Positions 48,406 to 58,731 of a DNA stretch of 64,000 nucleotides are shown here, one piece after another. Positions within the stretch are counted from its first letter, which is position 1, and every line of letters starts with the position of its first letter. The DNA is from Sacculina carcini (taxonomy: Eukaryota; Arthropoda; Thecostraca; Sacculinidae). The stretch covers positions 9,744,988 to 9,808,987 of the forward strand of contig OU696576.1 in the NCBI GenBank assembly GCA_916048095.2, in the 5' to 3' direction. Position numbers and translations under genes: made by a program. The notes beneath the pieces were generated by a model. It was given only the letters and a program-made list of their open reading frames with translations. It did not search any database and was not told the origin of the DNA.

Positions 48406-50526
48406 TTGTGTGTGTGTGTATTTGTGAGTGTGTGTGTGCTTGTGGGTGTGTGTGTTGTCCGCATGTTTGTTTTCCCTAAGCGGCGTGTCTTACTTATTTG
48501 TTTTTATTTTTGCACCAATATTTGTCTTTTCGTGCGTGTGTTTTAAAGTGTGCTATACAAATATATGTTAATAATAATAATAATTCATCATCCTAGCCAA
48601 TTTGTCGAGGGTATTTTACCCCCTACACCCCCCGGATATACGTCCAGGGTCCACGTTCATATATTTTCCGACCTAGCCTGATATGTACTGAGCTATACAT
48701 GCCGACAACTGCTATATCAATCATAATTTACTTGACGCATTTGAGAATTACGCAGCGCCTTTTAAATACGGGAAAAATAAAGAGAAGGTGTTGATAAATA
48801 TTAAGCACGTTTTAGCAGTAGATAATATTTTTCACTGGGTGTGGTCTCACCTGGACACTTTGTGGTTGAACTTATTGAAACTGGCAAACATCGAGACCAC
48901 TCCGAAACCAACACTCAGCGAGAAAAAACACTGACTCAGCGCAGCCGACCACACCTACACACACACACACATACACACACATTTCGGCCTTCAAAAACGA
49001 AGAAGCAAAACAGATGTACAAAAATATATCTTACCAAACAGGTAAATAGATTGAATTGGTATACATTACCGAAGGAAATTTTCGACCAAACTACAACACA
49101 AATGTTTAAGCAAAAGTATGATCTCTGGAAGAGAGGAAGCACGAGTCTTACCGACTCGTTTCAGCGGTAATAACTCGGTGAGTACACACACACATGGTCA
49201 GATCAGGCTCTCGTGAGAGAGGGTGCCTGGACATCGAGTATTGCGGCTGCTCGGGACAGTAGCCAATCATTGTGCGTCCTCCAACAGTGGGCGTGGCTTA
49301 TACCACGTAACAATGGAGTGACAAGGGGTATTGATACCCCTTGGGGTATGGGAACAAAAGACCGGGGCATGGAAATATATTTCTAGATACTGGTATAAAT
49401 CATCAACGGTTTATGAATAATGTAATTATCAATGATTATGTTATCTCCTTGTAATGCGTATCTAAAGTACAGTAAATTCAAGCGATTGAAATACTCGTGG
49501 ATCTGGAAGACATACTGACAAATGATAGGATTGGTGATTACGAGCGAGCGATAGCGAGCGAGTTCATACTTGGTGTTACTAGAAAAATGAGTATGAGCGG
49601 CCGGCCGGCCGTGGTCACGCTTTTCAGAGGCTTATATCTCTGGAACCGTAAGTCCGATTAACATGCGTTTTTCTCTGTTGGGTAGCCCAATCCTTCTTGC
49701 CGCGAATGAGACCATGCCAAATCATGTCAGTGCCCAGTGTGGCACGTGGCACGTGCCATATACCCTCTTATAATTTAACAGAAAACAAAGTTTTGACAAA
49801 GTTTGACAACGACAAAGTTTGATTACATATGATAGCTTCGCGCTCGATCGTTCATCGCCGAACACGGCGCCTTACTGGTCATTATTTGAACAGTCAAGTA
49901 AGTCGGGGGTATGTGACCATATTCGACAATCCATCGGGGTATGGAAGCATGAAAAATTTGAAAACCACTGGTATAGGCGACATGATGCTCGCTTAGTTTC
50001 TAGCTTTCTGACTGTTTATACTGACCAATGCCGTTCAACATGTACGACTGCGATAAAACCTCGACAATTGGCCAACACATCACGCTGGAAGATCATTATA
50101 TCGCCATGTACACGTGTTTTGCGTGCATAGACTCCAGTGACGATTGAGCGTGAATTAATGAATGAATGAATGAATGTGTGTGTGTGTGTGTATGTGTGTG
50201 TGTGTATGCTCACTTCAATGCTGAGCAGTTTACTCCAGTCCGGTCTCAGATAGAAGATGATACCGTTGATGGCGCCGGGCAAAGTGAGGCCTCGTATCAG
50301 CAGTGACAACAGTACCACGTAGGGGAACAACGCTACCACACACACACACACACACATATACACGTGTATATACACATATTTATGCATCGTTGGAACGAAA
50401 GTTCAATTTGTGCTTGATGTTTGTTCTAATTTGAAATGCATGTTGCACTTGAATGCACTTCTCAATTTCAAATGCATAGCATAAATTGAATGCACTATTA
50501 TACTGCCAAAATGTGTGTGTGTGTGT

Positions 50527-50599
<73 letters not shown>

Positions 50600-52563
50600 T
50601 GTGTGTGTGTGTGCAATACAATACACGCGAATGAGCAGGATCATGCAACAATCACTGAAGAACTGCGCAGCAAACAGTCATTTTTTCCTCGGTTATATTT
50701 CCACATGGACGCAGCGATGAAATGAAATCCTGCCACTTTGTTGTTCTGCATAATATGTGATTTTTTCGATAAATATGTATGGGCTACAAATTGCAGAACT
50801 AGGTCAAGAAATATGGCATGGCTGTGCTTCATGTTTCTTTTATATTTTCGCCAAGCACTGTGAGAAAATTATTGCTCATTTAATCGCTTCGTTCATAGCT
50901 CTGCTAGCGTTAGTGCCGTGTCAGTGGAGCATATGGGTGATCGAAATTGCCCGCCAATTGCAAATATGCTTGGACAATCGTTTGACCATCCATTGGGGCA
51001 GACGTTTTTGTTAGTTCAACACAAGAGGCTGAATTTCGCTGATGATGGAGGCGAGTCACAGATAGATGGTGATTGAACGCGGTCTAGGCTAAGTGTGTAA
51101 GGATTCAAGAACATTAAAAACGCTAATTTATTAAACGCAAAAAAACGCACAAAAACGTTTCTATATTTTTCATAGATTTTAGGTTAGGTTAGGTTTAGAT
51201 GGTTAGGTTAGGCTAGGTTTAGTTAGGTTAGGTTAGGACTGAAAGAAATTCGTTAAATCAAATTTTCTAAATCTAAATGTTCTTGATTCCAGACACCTAT
51301 GGCTTCAACCATTGAACACGGATCTCACTCACCGGTGAAATACGCTATCTTGCCGGAACTCTTGACTCCACGCACGATGGTGAAGAATATGGCCAGCCAA
51401 GACAGAGCGAGACAGATGGTCAACCTCCACTCGGGTGCTCCCACTCCCTCCTCCAGGGTCTCCACGGAACGTAGAACGTTCAGTCTGACCGTCACAAACA
51501 CACACACACACACACACATACACACACACATTCAGGAAAGGGAAGCTTGCATATTATTCGATGAACTATTCACAATACCCCATCAACAATGTTTTTTCCA
51601 CTTGTTTCAAACCATGTGTATGAACTTGCTGAATGCTTTTTCATAAAATTGAATTTTGAGAGAGATCAGTTGGGTACATGCATCAATATGCAACGCCTTT
51701 GTGATAAGGTTTATATCAACAAATTCTACAGAAATATATTCGTCTTGACCTATTTTAGTGAAACTCTTGGATATGAAGAGTTGATGGAAGCATTTAGGGG
51801 GCGGGTTTCAGCCCCCTGGACCCCCCTCTCTTTGGATCGACCAGTTCAAGTTCAAAGTTTATTGCCATGAACAACATAAAAGTACAGTGACAAAATATCA
51901 AACAATTTGGCATAGTCTGTTGAGTGATAACAGTGTTTGTGGCAGTGTTGCACCTGAAGTAGGCTTGTTGCGCCGAGATGAGGTTCGGTGTGGAGGTGGA
52001 GTTTTGCGACAGTGTGACTGCGGTCACGTTGGTGTTGGCTCCGATACACGCGCTCATGTCAACTAGACGGGGGTCACACAAGGTCCAGGGCAGCTGGTGC
52101 GAGAATGAGGCGGCCAGGTAGAAGAGCGTGATGGCCATGATGGACACGTAGTAGCTGACCACCGTGCACGCGCCTACCATCTGACCGTACCCCACACCTG
52201 TCACACGCACGCTCGACTATAATAATCAACTTGCTAGCGACACCAGTGATTTCCACTGGCCTGAAACGTTGTGCACTTTAAGAGAACGGCAACAACTGGA
52301 ATTACAACTGGCTACCAGCAATTCCGGAGATGCCGGATTGGTGAAGAGACCAAAAATTACGACATAACGTGCCAAGTATCAGTGAACACTCACACATTTT
52401 TCACACAAGGAGGAATTACAAATTATGTAGTTGTAGTTGTGTGTTGTATTTTGATAATATATTTATACTGGATCACCATGCTTGAGTACGTATTGTATTC
52501 TCCTTGGTCTAATGAGGCGTTACAGCAGGAATAAACAGTGTGTGTGTATGTGTGTGTGTGTGT

Positions 52564-52595
<32 letters not shown>

Positions 52596-54119
52596 TCGGA
52601 GGCGACCCTCAACTATACTGTTCCTCAGTTGGCCGATAATCAAGTATTTCCACCTGCACCACGACTGAAGCGAGAGTATTGGATGTAAACTTGCGCTCTT
52701 TTCCATCCGTCACTCCCTTTCCCTGCCCGGCTGTCACTCTCACACTCTCTCATCGTTGTGTGTGGATATGTTTGCCAAGTCACATTGCATGTTCGCATGT
52801 AGGTACAGCAGAATGTCATGTTTGTCGTGTTGTGTCCGGTGTTATAGAACTGGGCCACGGTTCACATGCATCTCTTTGCCTTGAACTTGTCCTCTGTGCG
52901 TATATTTGTCACATCTTTGATTTCTCGCTTTCTCGATTATATTCACTACCGGCTCCGCGTGTCTGCATTGCAATATTCAGCAGATTGACTGTTGAAGGTG
53001 ATCTGCATGATCTATACTCTTTGTCAGTGATCTCAACGATCCTTGATCTCTCATTGATCGTATCTCGTGCTTGATCTTGCATGAAATATCACTAGTTCTT
53101 CACGCATCAAGTTCCTCAATTATTCTAATTCTAGCAGAAATTGTAATGTCCATGATTATGCTTTTTGGGGGGCTTAGGGGGGCTCCAGCCCCCCAAGCCT
53201 CTCCTTGGTGCCGCCACTACACGTGTTGTATAGTGTGCTCAAGCTAATGATTGAATATATCGCTATGTCTGTTCTGTTATGTTAGCAAGCTATTAGAAGC
53301 CTGCTCTTCCTGTCTATTGCTGACTTGGCAGTAGTAAACGGTGAGATCATTCGCTAGTGCGTCAGTGTCATTAACAGTGTCAGCTATTACTGACTGATCC
53401 GTGCATGAACGATATTTCAGTGTGTTTGTGTGTGTGTGTGTGCTTCTAGAAAAGAATTGGCTAATATTTTCACAGGCGCGGTTTCAGAAAAACACTGATT
53501 TGGGTAAAATGAGCAGGCCCTCAAATATGGGTTGTTAATTTTGGGAAACAGTACACACTCACATACACACGCGCAACGCAAATACATGCATGTTTCTTTT
53601 GTATCACAGTGTACACAGCAGGATAGTGAAGAGCGATAGTACGTGTTCTTGATGATCGATGATCTCACCTCGGAACGCAGGCACCACATTCCACAGACCC
53701 ACACAACCGTATGACGTGAATTGGCCCACGGCCATTTCCAGGTAATAGAACGGTTTACCTGATACAATCACACGGTGTGTTTTGTATCATAACATTCTAG
53801 TTAACGGCATCATATCATTTTCAAGTCATTTGCATTATGTGATATGTTTCTACCTTCCCACCTCGTTCTACATTAACACTGCGTATTATATACTCACATT
53901 GCTTCACACATTCACCTCAAATCCACATTATATACGATTCAGGCGGTATTCTACTTGTTACTACATTTTAACATTGTTACGTTCTTCTTGACGTTATTTT
54001 CCCACTTGTGCACATCATTCTTTCATAGTTGTCATCGTACAGTGTGATCATTTAATATGAGATTGTTGAAGTTTGTTGGTGAGAAGCACGACGTGGAGAG
54101 CAGATGCATGTACTCGATG

Positions 54120-54184
<65 letters not shown>

Positions 54185-54835
54185 GACTCACCTAGCAGTA
54201 TCAGGACGACGACATAAGGTATGAGGAACGCCCCCCCTCCGTTCCTGTACGCTGTGAAAGGGAACCTCCAAATATTACCCAGTCCAACCGACATGGCGAC
54301 GCAAGAGAGCAGAAATTCCACCGGGTTACCCCACTTGTCTCGCGAATTTTCCTTCTGTGAATGACACCAATGTTCAATATCATTATTCATGATTGATGGA
54401 TGAATTATATGTGAAAGTGTTATGCATTGATATCTGATATATGAAAATTCCGAGATGACTGGAACGGAGATATAAGCTTTGCTATTAGGTACGGTAGGAA
54501 CGGAGATATAAGTTTGTGTCTGTATCGTCTATACTATTTAAACACAATTTCACAAAACAAGCTATTGTTTGATAATAATTATGTATAATTTTCTTAATGA
54601 ATAAGATATGAATTAAATAATAACAATATACATATATCAAGTGTTTTTTAGACTAAACACTGTTTAGACTGTTGAGCTAGAGACAAACATTTTCACAAGC
54701 CCTGAACATCACACAAGCATGATAATGAAATAAAATTGCCGCTCAACATTCTAGTTAATTAAAGCCAATAATAAATTGAGTGAAACTCACATCATTTTCA
54801 GTGATTTCGCCCGGTTTAGCAGCGCTGGCAGTCAT
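44284..54835 (-). CDS. SLC6 family Na+-coupled amino-acid transporter, 12 exons
   Basis: Exons in gene order: 54835-54791, 54354-54192, 53758-53669, 52197-51954, 51484-51333, 50332-50214, 48954-48851, 47690-47498, 46619-46443, 45665-45392, 44743-44649, 44394-44284. All phases match and the 1767-nt frame gives 588 residues plus TAA. Signatures: TM1 [21 protein letters not shown] with the Na+/substrate unwound region; [14 protein letters not shown] (TM2); [14 protein letters not shown] (TM3); an extracellular loop with two cysteines and sequons NVT and [22 protein letters not shown] (TM6); [20 protein letters not shown] (TM7); [14 protein letters not shown] (TM8); and the C-terminal RPNIKWGP. 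It resembles invertebrate nutrient amino-acid transporters more than monoamine or GABA transporters; substrate cannot be read. The acceptor of exon 10 is uncertain because the conserved GGQ is encoded just upstream of the AG used. Seven of eleven acceptors follow (TG)n tracts. Confidence 0.88.
45721..46022. repeat. Dispersed repeat family R, copy 1 (SLC6 intron 9)
   Basis: About 300 bp, from TCCTGGGGTATATACCC to a terminus reading CACAAATCTACACCCCTG. The same sequence recurs inverted at 47889-48171 and, interrupted, at 55630-56297. The CAGGGGTGTAG end resembles a DNA-transposon terminus, but no clear target duplication was seen. Confidence 0.7.
46734..46925. repeat. CCTAATCCTAATAT minisatellite (SLC6 intron 8)
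   Basis: Tandem array of a ~14-bp unit alternating ATCCTAAT and ATATCCTAAT, about 13 copies with a few substitutions. It lies between exons 8 and 9 of the SLC6 gene. Confidence 0.92.
46973..47039. repeat. (AT)n microsatellite (SLC6 intron 8)
   Basis: Uninterrupted TA dinucleotide run of about 66 bp. Confidence 0.95.
47889..48171. repeat. Dispersed repeat family R, copy 2, inverted (SLC6 intron 7)
   Basis: Starts CAGGGGTGTAGATTTGTG and reads as the reverse complement of copy 1 over most of its length with many substitutions. Together with copy 1 it brackets SLC6 exons 8 and 9. A further short piece of the opposite terminus, in the same orientation, lies at 48590-48650. Confidence 0.7.
48350..48650. 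repeat. (TG)n, retroposon 3' end with (AAT)n tail, and repeat R fragment
   Basis: (TG)n at 48361-48450. AAGTGTGCTATACAAATATATG followed by (AAT)n at 48546-48583 has the form of a CR1/L2-like retroposon 3' end. 48590-48650 matches the outer part of repeat family R. Confidence 0.55.
49540..49879. mobile_element. MITE-like dispersed repeat, copy 2 (SLC6 intron 6)
   Basis: Very similar to 42185-42700 from ACGAGCGAGCG to CCTTACTGGT, but without the 175-bp internal duplication. Low divergence from copy 1 suggests recent movement. Confidence 0.65.
50507..50613. repeat. (TG)n microsatellite (SLC6 intron 5)
   Basis: About 100 bp of TG dinucleotide with two TATG interruptions. It lies between exons 5 and 6 and is separate from the TG tract at the exon 6 acceptor. 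Confidence 0.95.
51178..51238 (+). repeat. Short interstitial TTAGG repeat tract (SLC6 intron 5)
   Basis: About 60 bp made mostly of TTAGG units with TTTAG and GATGG variants. TTAGG is the telomere repeat of many arthropods. Here it is interstitial, inside an intron. Confidence 0.7.
53136..53219. mobile_element. hAT MITE right-end fragment (SLC6 intron 3)
   Basis: GAAATTGTAATGTCCATGAT, then G-rich sequence, then TTGGTGCCGCCACTA. It corresponds to the right part of the MITE in COQ2 intron 1 (27755-27851). The left half is missing. Confidence 0.7.
54119..54183. repeat. (TG)n microsatellite just past the SLC6 exon 2 donor
   Basis: A 64-bp pure TG run. Read on the gene's strand, (CA)n starts within about 12 nt of the exon 2 donor GTGAG. 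Confidence 0.95.
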
Positions 54836-55267
54836 TTTGCACTCGAATATATGCGTGTGTGTGTTATACTGAGATGGTGTATGGTGCAGAAGGCAGACAG
54901 TTCAAGTTCAGTGCTCGTGTGAGCGTCGTGTGAGGAGAGACACAAGAGAACACCCGCACTCAACCACTGCTCGTGTTCAACTGACGTTTTCGCACAGATG
55001 CGCACTGCACGGAGGTACACTTGCCAACTAAGCATGAGCTCAGCCATTGACGGCGTTGTCTGGTGACGCCCCCAACCTTGCACGCACGAGGCAACATCCG
55101 GTTGCATCTTTTGCGCATGAAATGATTGAAAGCAATATGGCGCTTATGTTTTCACGGAGATTATTGTACATTTTTGCGAGATGGAGCTGAAATTAAGCTC
55201 GTGAATCATATAAAATTCAATTCAATTCAGTATATTCAGCAAGCGGAGAAATCTGGAAATTGTTTTT

Positions 55268-55613
55268 CACAGAAACATTATACAGAAACATTATACAGAA
55301 ACATTATACAGAAACATTATACAGAAACATTATACAGAAACATTATACAGAAACATTATACAGAAACATTATACAGAAACATTATACAGAAACATTATAC
55401 AGAAACATTATACAGAAACATTATACAGAAACATTATACAGAAACATTATACAGAAACATTATACAGAAACATTATGCAGAAACATTATACAGAAACATT
55501 ATACAGAAACATTGTACAGAAACATTATACAGAAACATTGTACAGAAACATTATACAGAAAGATTATACAGAAACATTATACAGAAAGATTATACAGAAA
55601 CATTATACAGAAA
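55268..55613. repeat. 13-bp tandem repeat ACAGAAACATTAT
   Basis: About 26 copies of a 13-bp unit with rare variants (ATGCAG, TTGTAC, AGATTA) near the right end. Because 13 is not a multiple of three, all three forward frames read the same cycling peptide. The long frames here are therefore artefacts. Confidence 0.95.
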
Positions 55614-55629
55614 CATGGGCATAGAACCT

Positions 55630-56297
55630 GGGGACTAGTGGTATATATACCCCCCTAAAATTGACTGGGGATATGAATATGCAATTATACCCTGCGATAA
55701 TTCTGGTGAACTCAGTTGATTGGGTATATTGACATGAAAATCAAACAAGTAACAAGAAAAAATAGTAACAAACCACGACAAATGTGTCTCTATGCAATTA
55801 TATGCAATATATTTTTCATTGGGGTGTGTGATATATATGCTCAATTTCAATGACACAAAATGATTGAGGGTTCCATGCAATCAAATGTTAAAGGTTAAAT
55901 GCCTAAGTGACAGCTGCTACACGGGAAGAAGCCGAAGCTTATGAACACACAGGTGTGTCCCGTGCAGCTCGCTGCCACCGCAGAACCAACCCTCTCCACG
56001 CTATGGCGCCACAAGGACGGAAGACGTATTAGAGAGGGCCACCTCCCCAGAATGCATGACACAACACATGACTGATATCTGGTACCATTTACTGCTGGGT
56101 GGACAGGGGTTGCTGGATTATAGAATTCGCCCAATATATTCTGCTCCGCCGGGTTATGTACCACGGACCTCCCGCTTGTGAGGCGGCTGTGCTACCACTA
56201 CACCACGAAGTCCACTATTAGTCAACCGAGTCAACTTTGAACACTAATGCATGATGGCTGTCATCCCCCCGAGCCTCGACACAAATATACACCCTTG
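55630..56297. repeat. Dispersed repeat family R, copy 3, split by a SINE
   Basis: Same family and orientation as 45721-46022. The left part is 55630-55890 and the right part 56218-56297 (ACTAATGCATGATGGCTGTC to CACAAATATACACCC). The 330 bp between them are the SINE listed next. Confidence 0.65.
55895..56213 (-). mobile_element. tRNA-Val-derived SINE
   Basis: On the minus strand the head begins GGACTTCGTGGTGTAGTGG, with a good polymerase III A box (TGGTGTAGTGG). The anticodon arm is CCGC-CTCACAA-GCGG, anticodon CAC (valine). A degenerate B-box region follows (GGTCCGTGGTAC), then an unrelated body of about 240 bp. It interrupts repeat family R, so it is younger than that copy. A free-standing tRNA gene is unlikely, because the T arm and acceptor stem do not close. 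Confidence 0.75.
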
Positions 56298-56328
56298 TAC
56301 TGAGAGATGAACACATTGATGAATGCGT

Positions 56329-56394
56329 AATGATGATGATAATTGGTGTTTAAGGGGCGCACCGGCCTGTCAGACCATATGGCGCCCCTTTGGT
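56329..56394 (-). mobile_element. 66-bp truncated retroposon with perfect 11-bp target duplication
   Basis: Flanked by GATGAATGCGT at 56318-56328 and 56395-56405. On the minus strand the insert reads GGGGCGCCATATGG...CAATTATC and ends in (ATC)n. That is the 3' end and tail of a retroposon cut very short at its 5' side. Confidence 0.75.
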
Positions 56395-56649
56395 GATGAA
56401 TGCGTGAAAACAACACAATATACGTAACACAAGATATATACACAGGCTCGAACAAAGATGAACACACACACATACATGCATGCATTCGCACACACGCACA
56501 CACGTGATGTTTAGCGCCCTTCACATTTCAAAATGTTTTCAACGTGTGTGTGTTTATGTGGTTTGTTCAATGTTAAGTGCGACACCATGGTAAATATCAC
56601 GACTTAACTCATATAGACCGAGCGTTACGGAAACACACAACACGACATA

Positions 56650-58024
56650 CAGGGTGTTCCAAAAGAAACAGTGCACTGAACACGAGAAAGGATATTTATA
56701 CATTTAAAATGTTTAAATGTAGTTGAAAATGTTTTCCCAAAAGATTTTAAATATTTTATTTAGATAATTTAGTTATCTAATTTTAGATATTTATATTAAA
56801 TATTCTTTTGTTTCAGGGAAAATGGTGCTTACCTTACAAGAAAGGATATTTATTGTTGAAAATGTTCTCCGAGATGGTGGCAAATTCACAAAAGAAGTGT
56901 AAGAGTTATTTCTAGAAAAATTTGGTGCAGAACGTTTGCCGCATCGAAATTGTGTTTCCGCTTTGTTGCATAAGTTCAAAGAAACTGGAAGTGTTCAAGA
57001 CAAACCCAAAAGTGGCCGCCCAAAAGTCGTTACAGATACAGTATTACAGAATGTTACCAACAAACTTCAGAGGAGCCCACGAAAGTCTTTGAGGCGTTTG
57101 TCTCAAGAAACTAGGATATCTCTAACATCAACTCACCGAGCAGTGCATCAACTTAAATTCTTTCCATATAAAGTGCATGTTGTTCATGAACTGAAGCCTC
57201 AGGATTCAGAAAAACGCGTACTCTTCTGTCGGTGGTTTGAAAATTTTATTCTAGAGAAAGGTGAAAACATTTTAAACCATACATTCTTCAGTGATGAAGC
57301 ATGGTTCCATTTGTCCGGGTACATGAACAGTCAGAACTCTAGAGTGTGGTCTACAATAAATCCTCATGCTCTGTTTCAGAAGCCACTCCACGATCAAAAA
57401 GTAGGTGTTTGGTGTGCTTTGTCAAGGCGGCGTATAATTGGACCTATCTTTTTTGAAAACACCATCACATCTGATTGTTACATTCATAACATCCTGGAGC
57501 CATTTTTTGATCAACTGACGGAGCAAGAAAAGCAACAAGGCTGGTTTCAGCAAGATGGTGCAACTGCACATACGGCTCGTGTCAGTATGGCTGCAGCTGG
57601 TGATGTCTTTGGGGATCGTGTGATCTCCTTGTGGTTTGTGGCCACCTCGATCACCGGATTTAACACCTCCTGACTTTTATTTGTGGGGCAAATTGAAAGG
57701 CTCAGTGTATGCAGACAATCCTCGAACTACGGATGAACTGAAGCAGAAAATAACAAGTGTTATTCAAAACATCAAACCTGATGAACTTGAGTTTGTTTTT
57801 CAAAGCATGCAGCGTCGCGCTCGTTTATGTCTGCAGGTGAATGGCGCACACTTTCAACAGTTATTGTAGATCATATCTTACTGCACGAGTCAATCCTCAA
57901 TCGTACTTTAGTTGATAAGGTATTAGATTGGTGAATATTTGCAATAAATAGTATGTTTCTGTGAGTTTTGTTTCTTTGGATTATTAGCATATTCCTACCG
58001 CACTGTTTCTTTTGGAACACCCTG
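56650..58024 (+). mobile_element. Tc1/mariner transposon with perfect 25-bp inverted repeats
   Basis: Left end CAGGGTGTTCC... at 56650-56674 and right end at 58000-58024 are exact reverse complements over 25 bp. Both are flanked by TA (56648-56649 and 58025-58026), the mariner target. Total length is 1375 bp, right for a complete element. The transposase inside is broken. Confidence 0.95.
56822..57869 (+). pseudogene. Mariner-type transposase, broken by one stop and one frameshift
   Basis: ATG 56822 opens the frame, TAA at 56900-56902 interrupts it at codon 27, and a frameshift falls near 57630 before WPPRSPDLTPPDFYLWG in the next frame, which ends TAG 57867-57869. Between these lie the N-terminal helix-turn-helix region (HKFKETGSVQDKPKSGRP) and the DDE catalytic domain (FSDEAWFHLSGY, QQDGATAHTA, SPDLTPPD). 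All three acidic residues are still encoded. The family is related to mariners widespread in arthropods and other invertebrates. Only two lesions suggest recent inactivation. Confidence 0.9.
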
Positions 58025-58435
58025 TATTATAACGTCCATTTTCTCGGCTTAAAAACCGGCTTTCTCGGCTATCAACTCCCTTTTCTCGGCCAGTTACGAG
58101 CGGCCCTTCGGTCTCCTGGGGACTTACGGTACTTTTATGCGCTACTTTATGAAAAGTTGCAATGTGCGTGAGGCAACGGACCCCTCAACACTTCATTTAA
58201 TTGAAAAATTCATTTGTAAAAATCTATAAATTAATATAAACCCAAACATATATAAATCTTGCTTTGACAAAAAGATGGCATAATAAAAGTATACACCCTT
58301 GTAACAAAAATATATTAATTTCCAATATTTTATTAACTAATATTTACCATGGTCAAAAGTGTTTTATTTAGATAATCCGGGTGTGTTCAAAGCGAAGCAC
58401 GCCATACATACACGTCGCACACGCGCTTGGTTCGG

Positions 58436-58731
58436 TGTGACGGAACGGATGGCGACCTGGAACGGATGGCGACCTGACGTTTGCGACGCGTTCAAGGCAT
58501 TCAATGCCTTCACTGAATATTTATTCCTTCACTGAAACTTGTAGGGTCTGTTATGAAATTGCATTTGTTGTTTGAATAGTCTCTTGCTGTCTTATTCTGA
58601 GTTCGCATTGATTTAATACGTCTTATTGGGGCCTTTATTTACTTGAGTGCTTATTCTGGTGTCATATTTTGTTGCAGTGGAAGTTGTATGGACCAATTCC
58701 ATTGTTTGTTGTGTTTTGTTGTGGGAATGGC
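58436..58731. repeat. Left arm of a long inverted repeat
   Basis: Begins TGTGACGGAACGGATGGCG and contains a small internal direct repeat (GGAACGGATGGCGACCT twice). It continues through GGCCTTTATTTACTTGAGTG to TTGTTGTGGGAATGG. Nearly all of it recurs inverted at 63171-63470 with scattered substitutions and small indels. Confidence 0.85.

Noticed and set aside
55126-55658. 170- and 132-codon frames over the 13-bp repeat
   Set aside because: The 13-bp unit gives the same cycling peptide in all frames.
56160-56213. Functional tRNA-Val gene
   Set aside because: Anticodon arm and A box fit, but the T arm and acceptor stem do not close, and the sequence runs into a SINE body.
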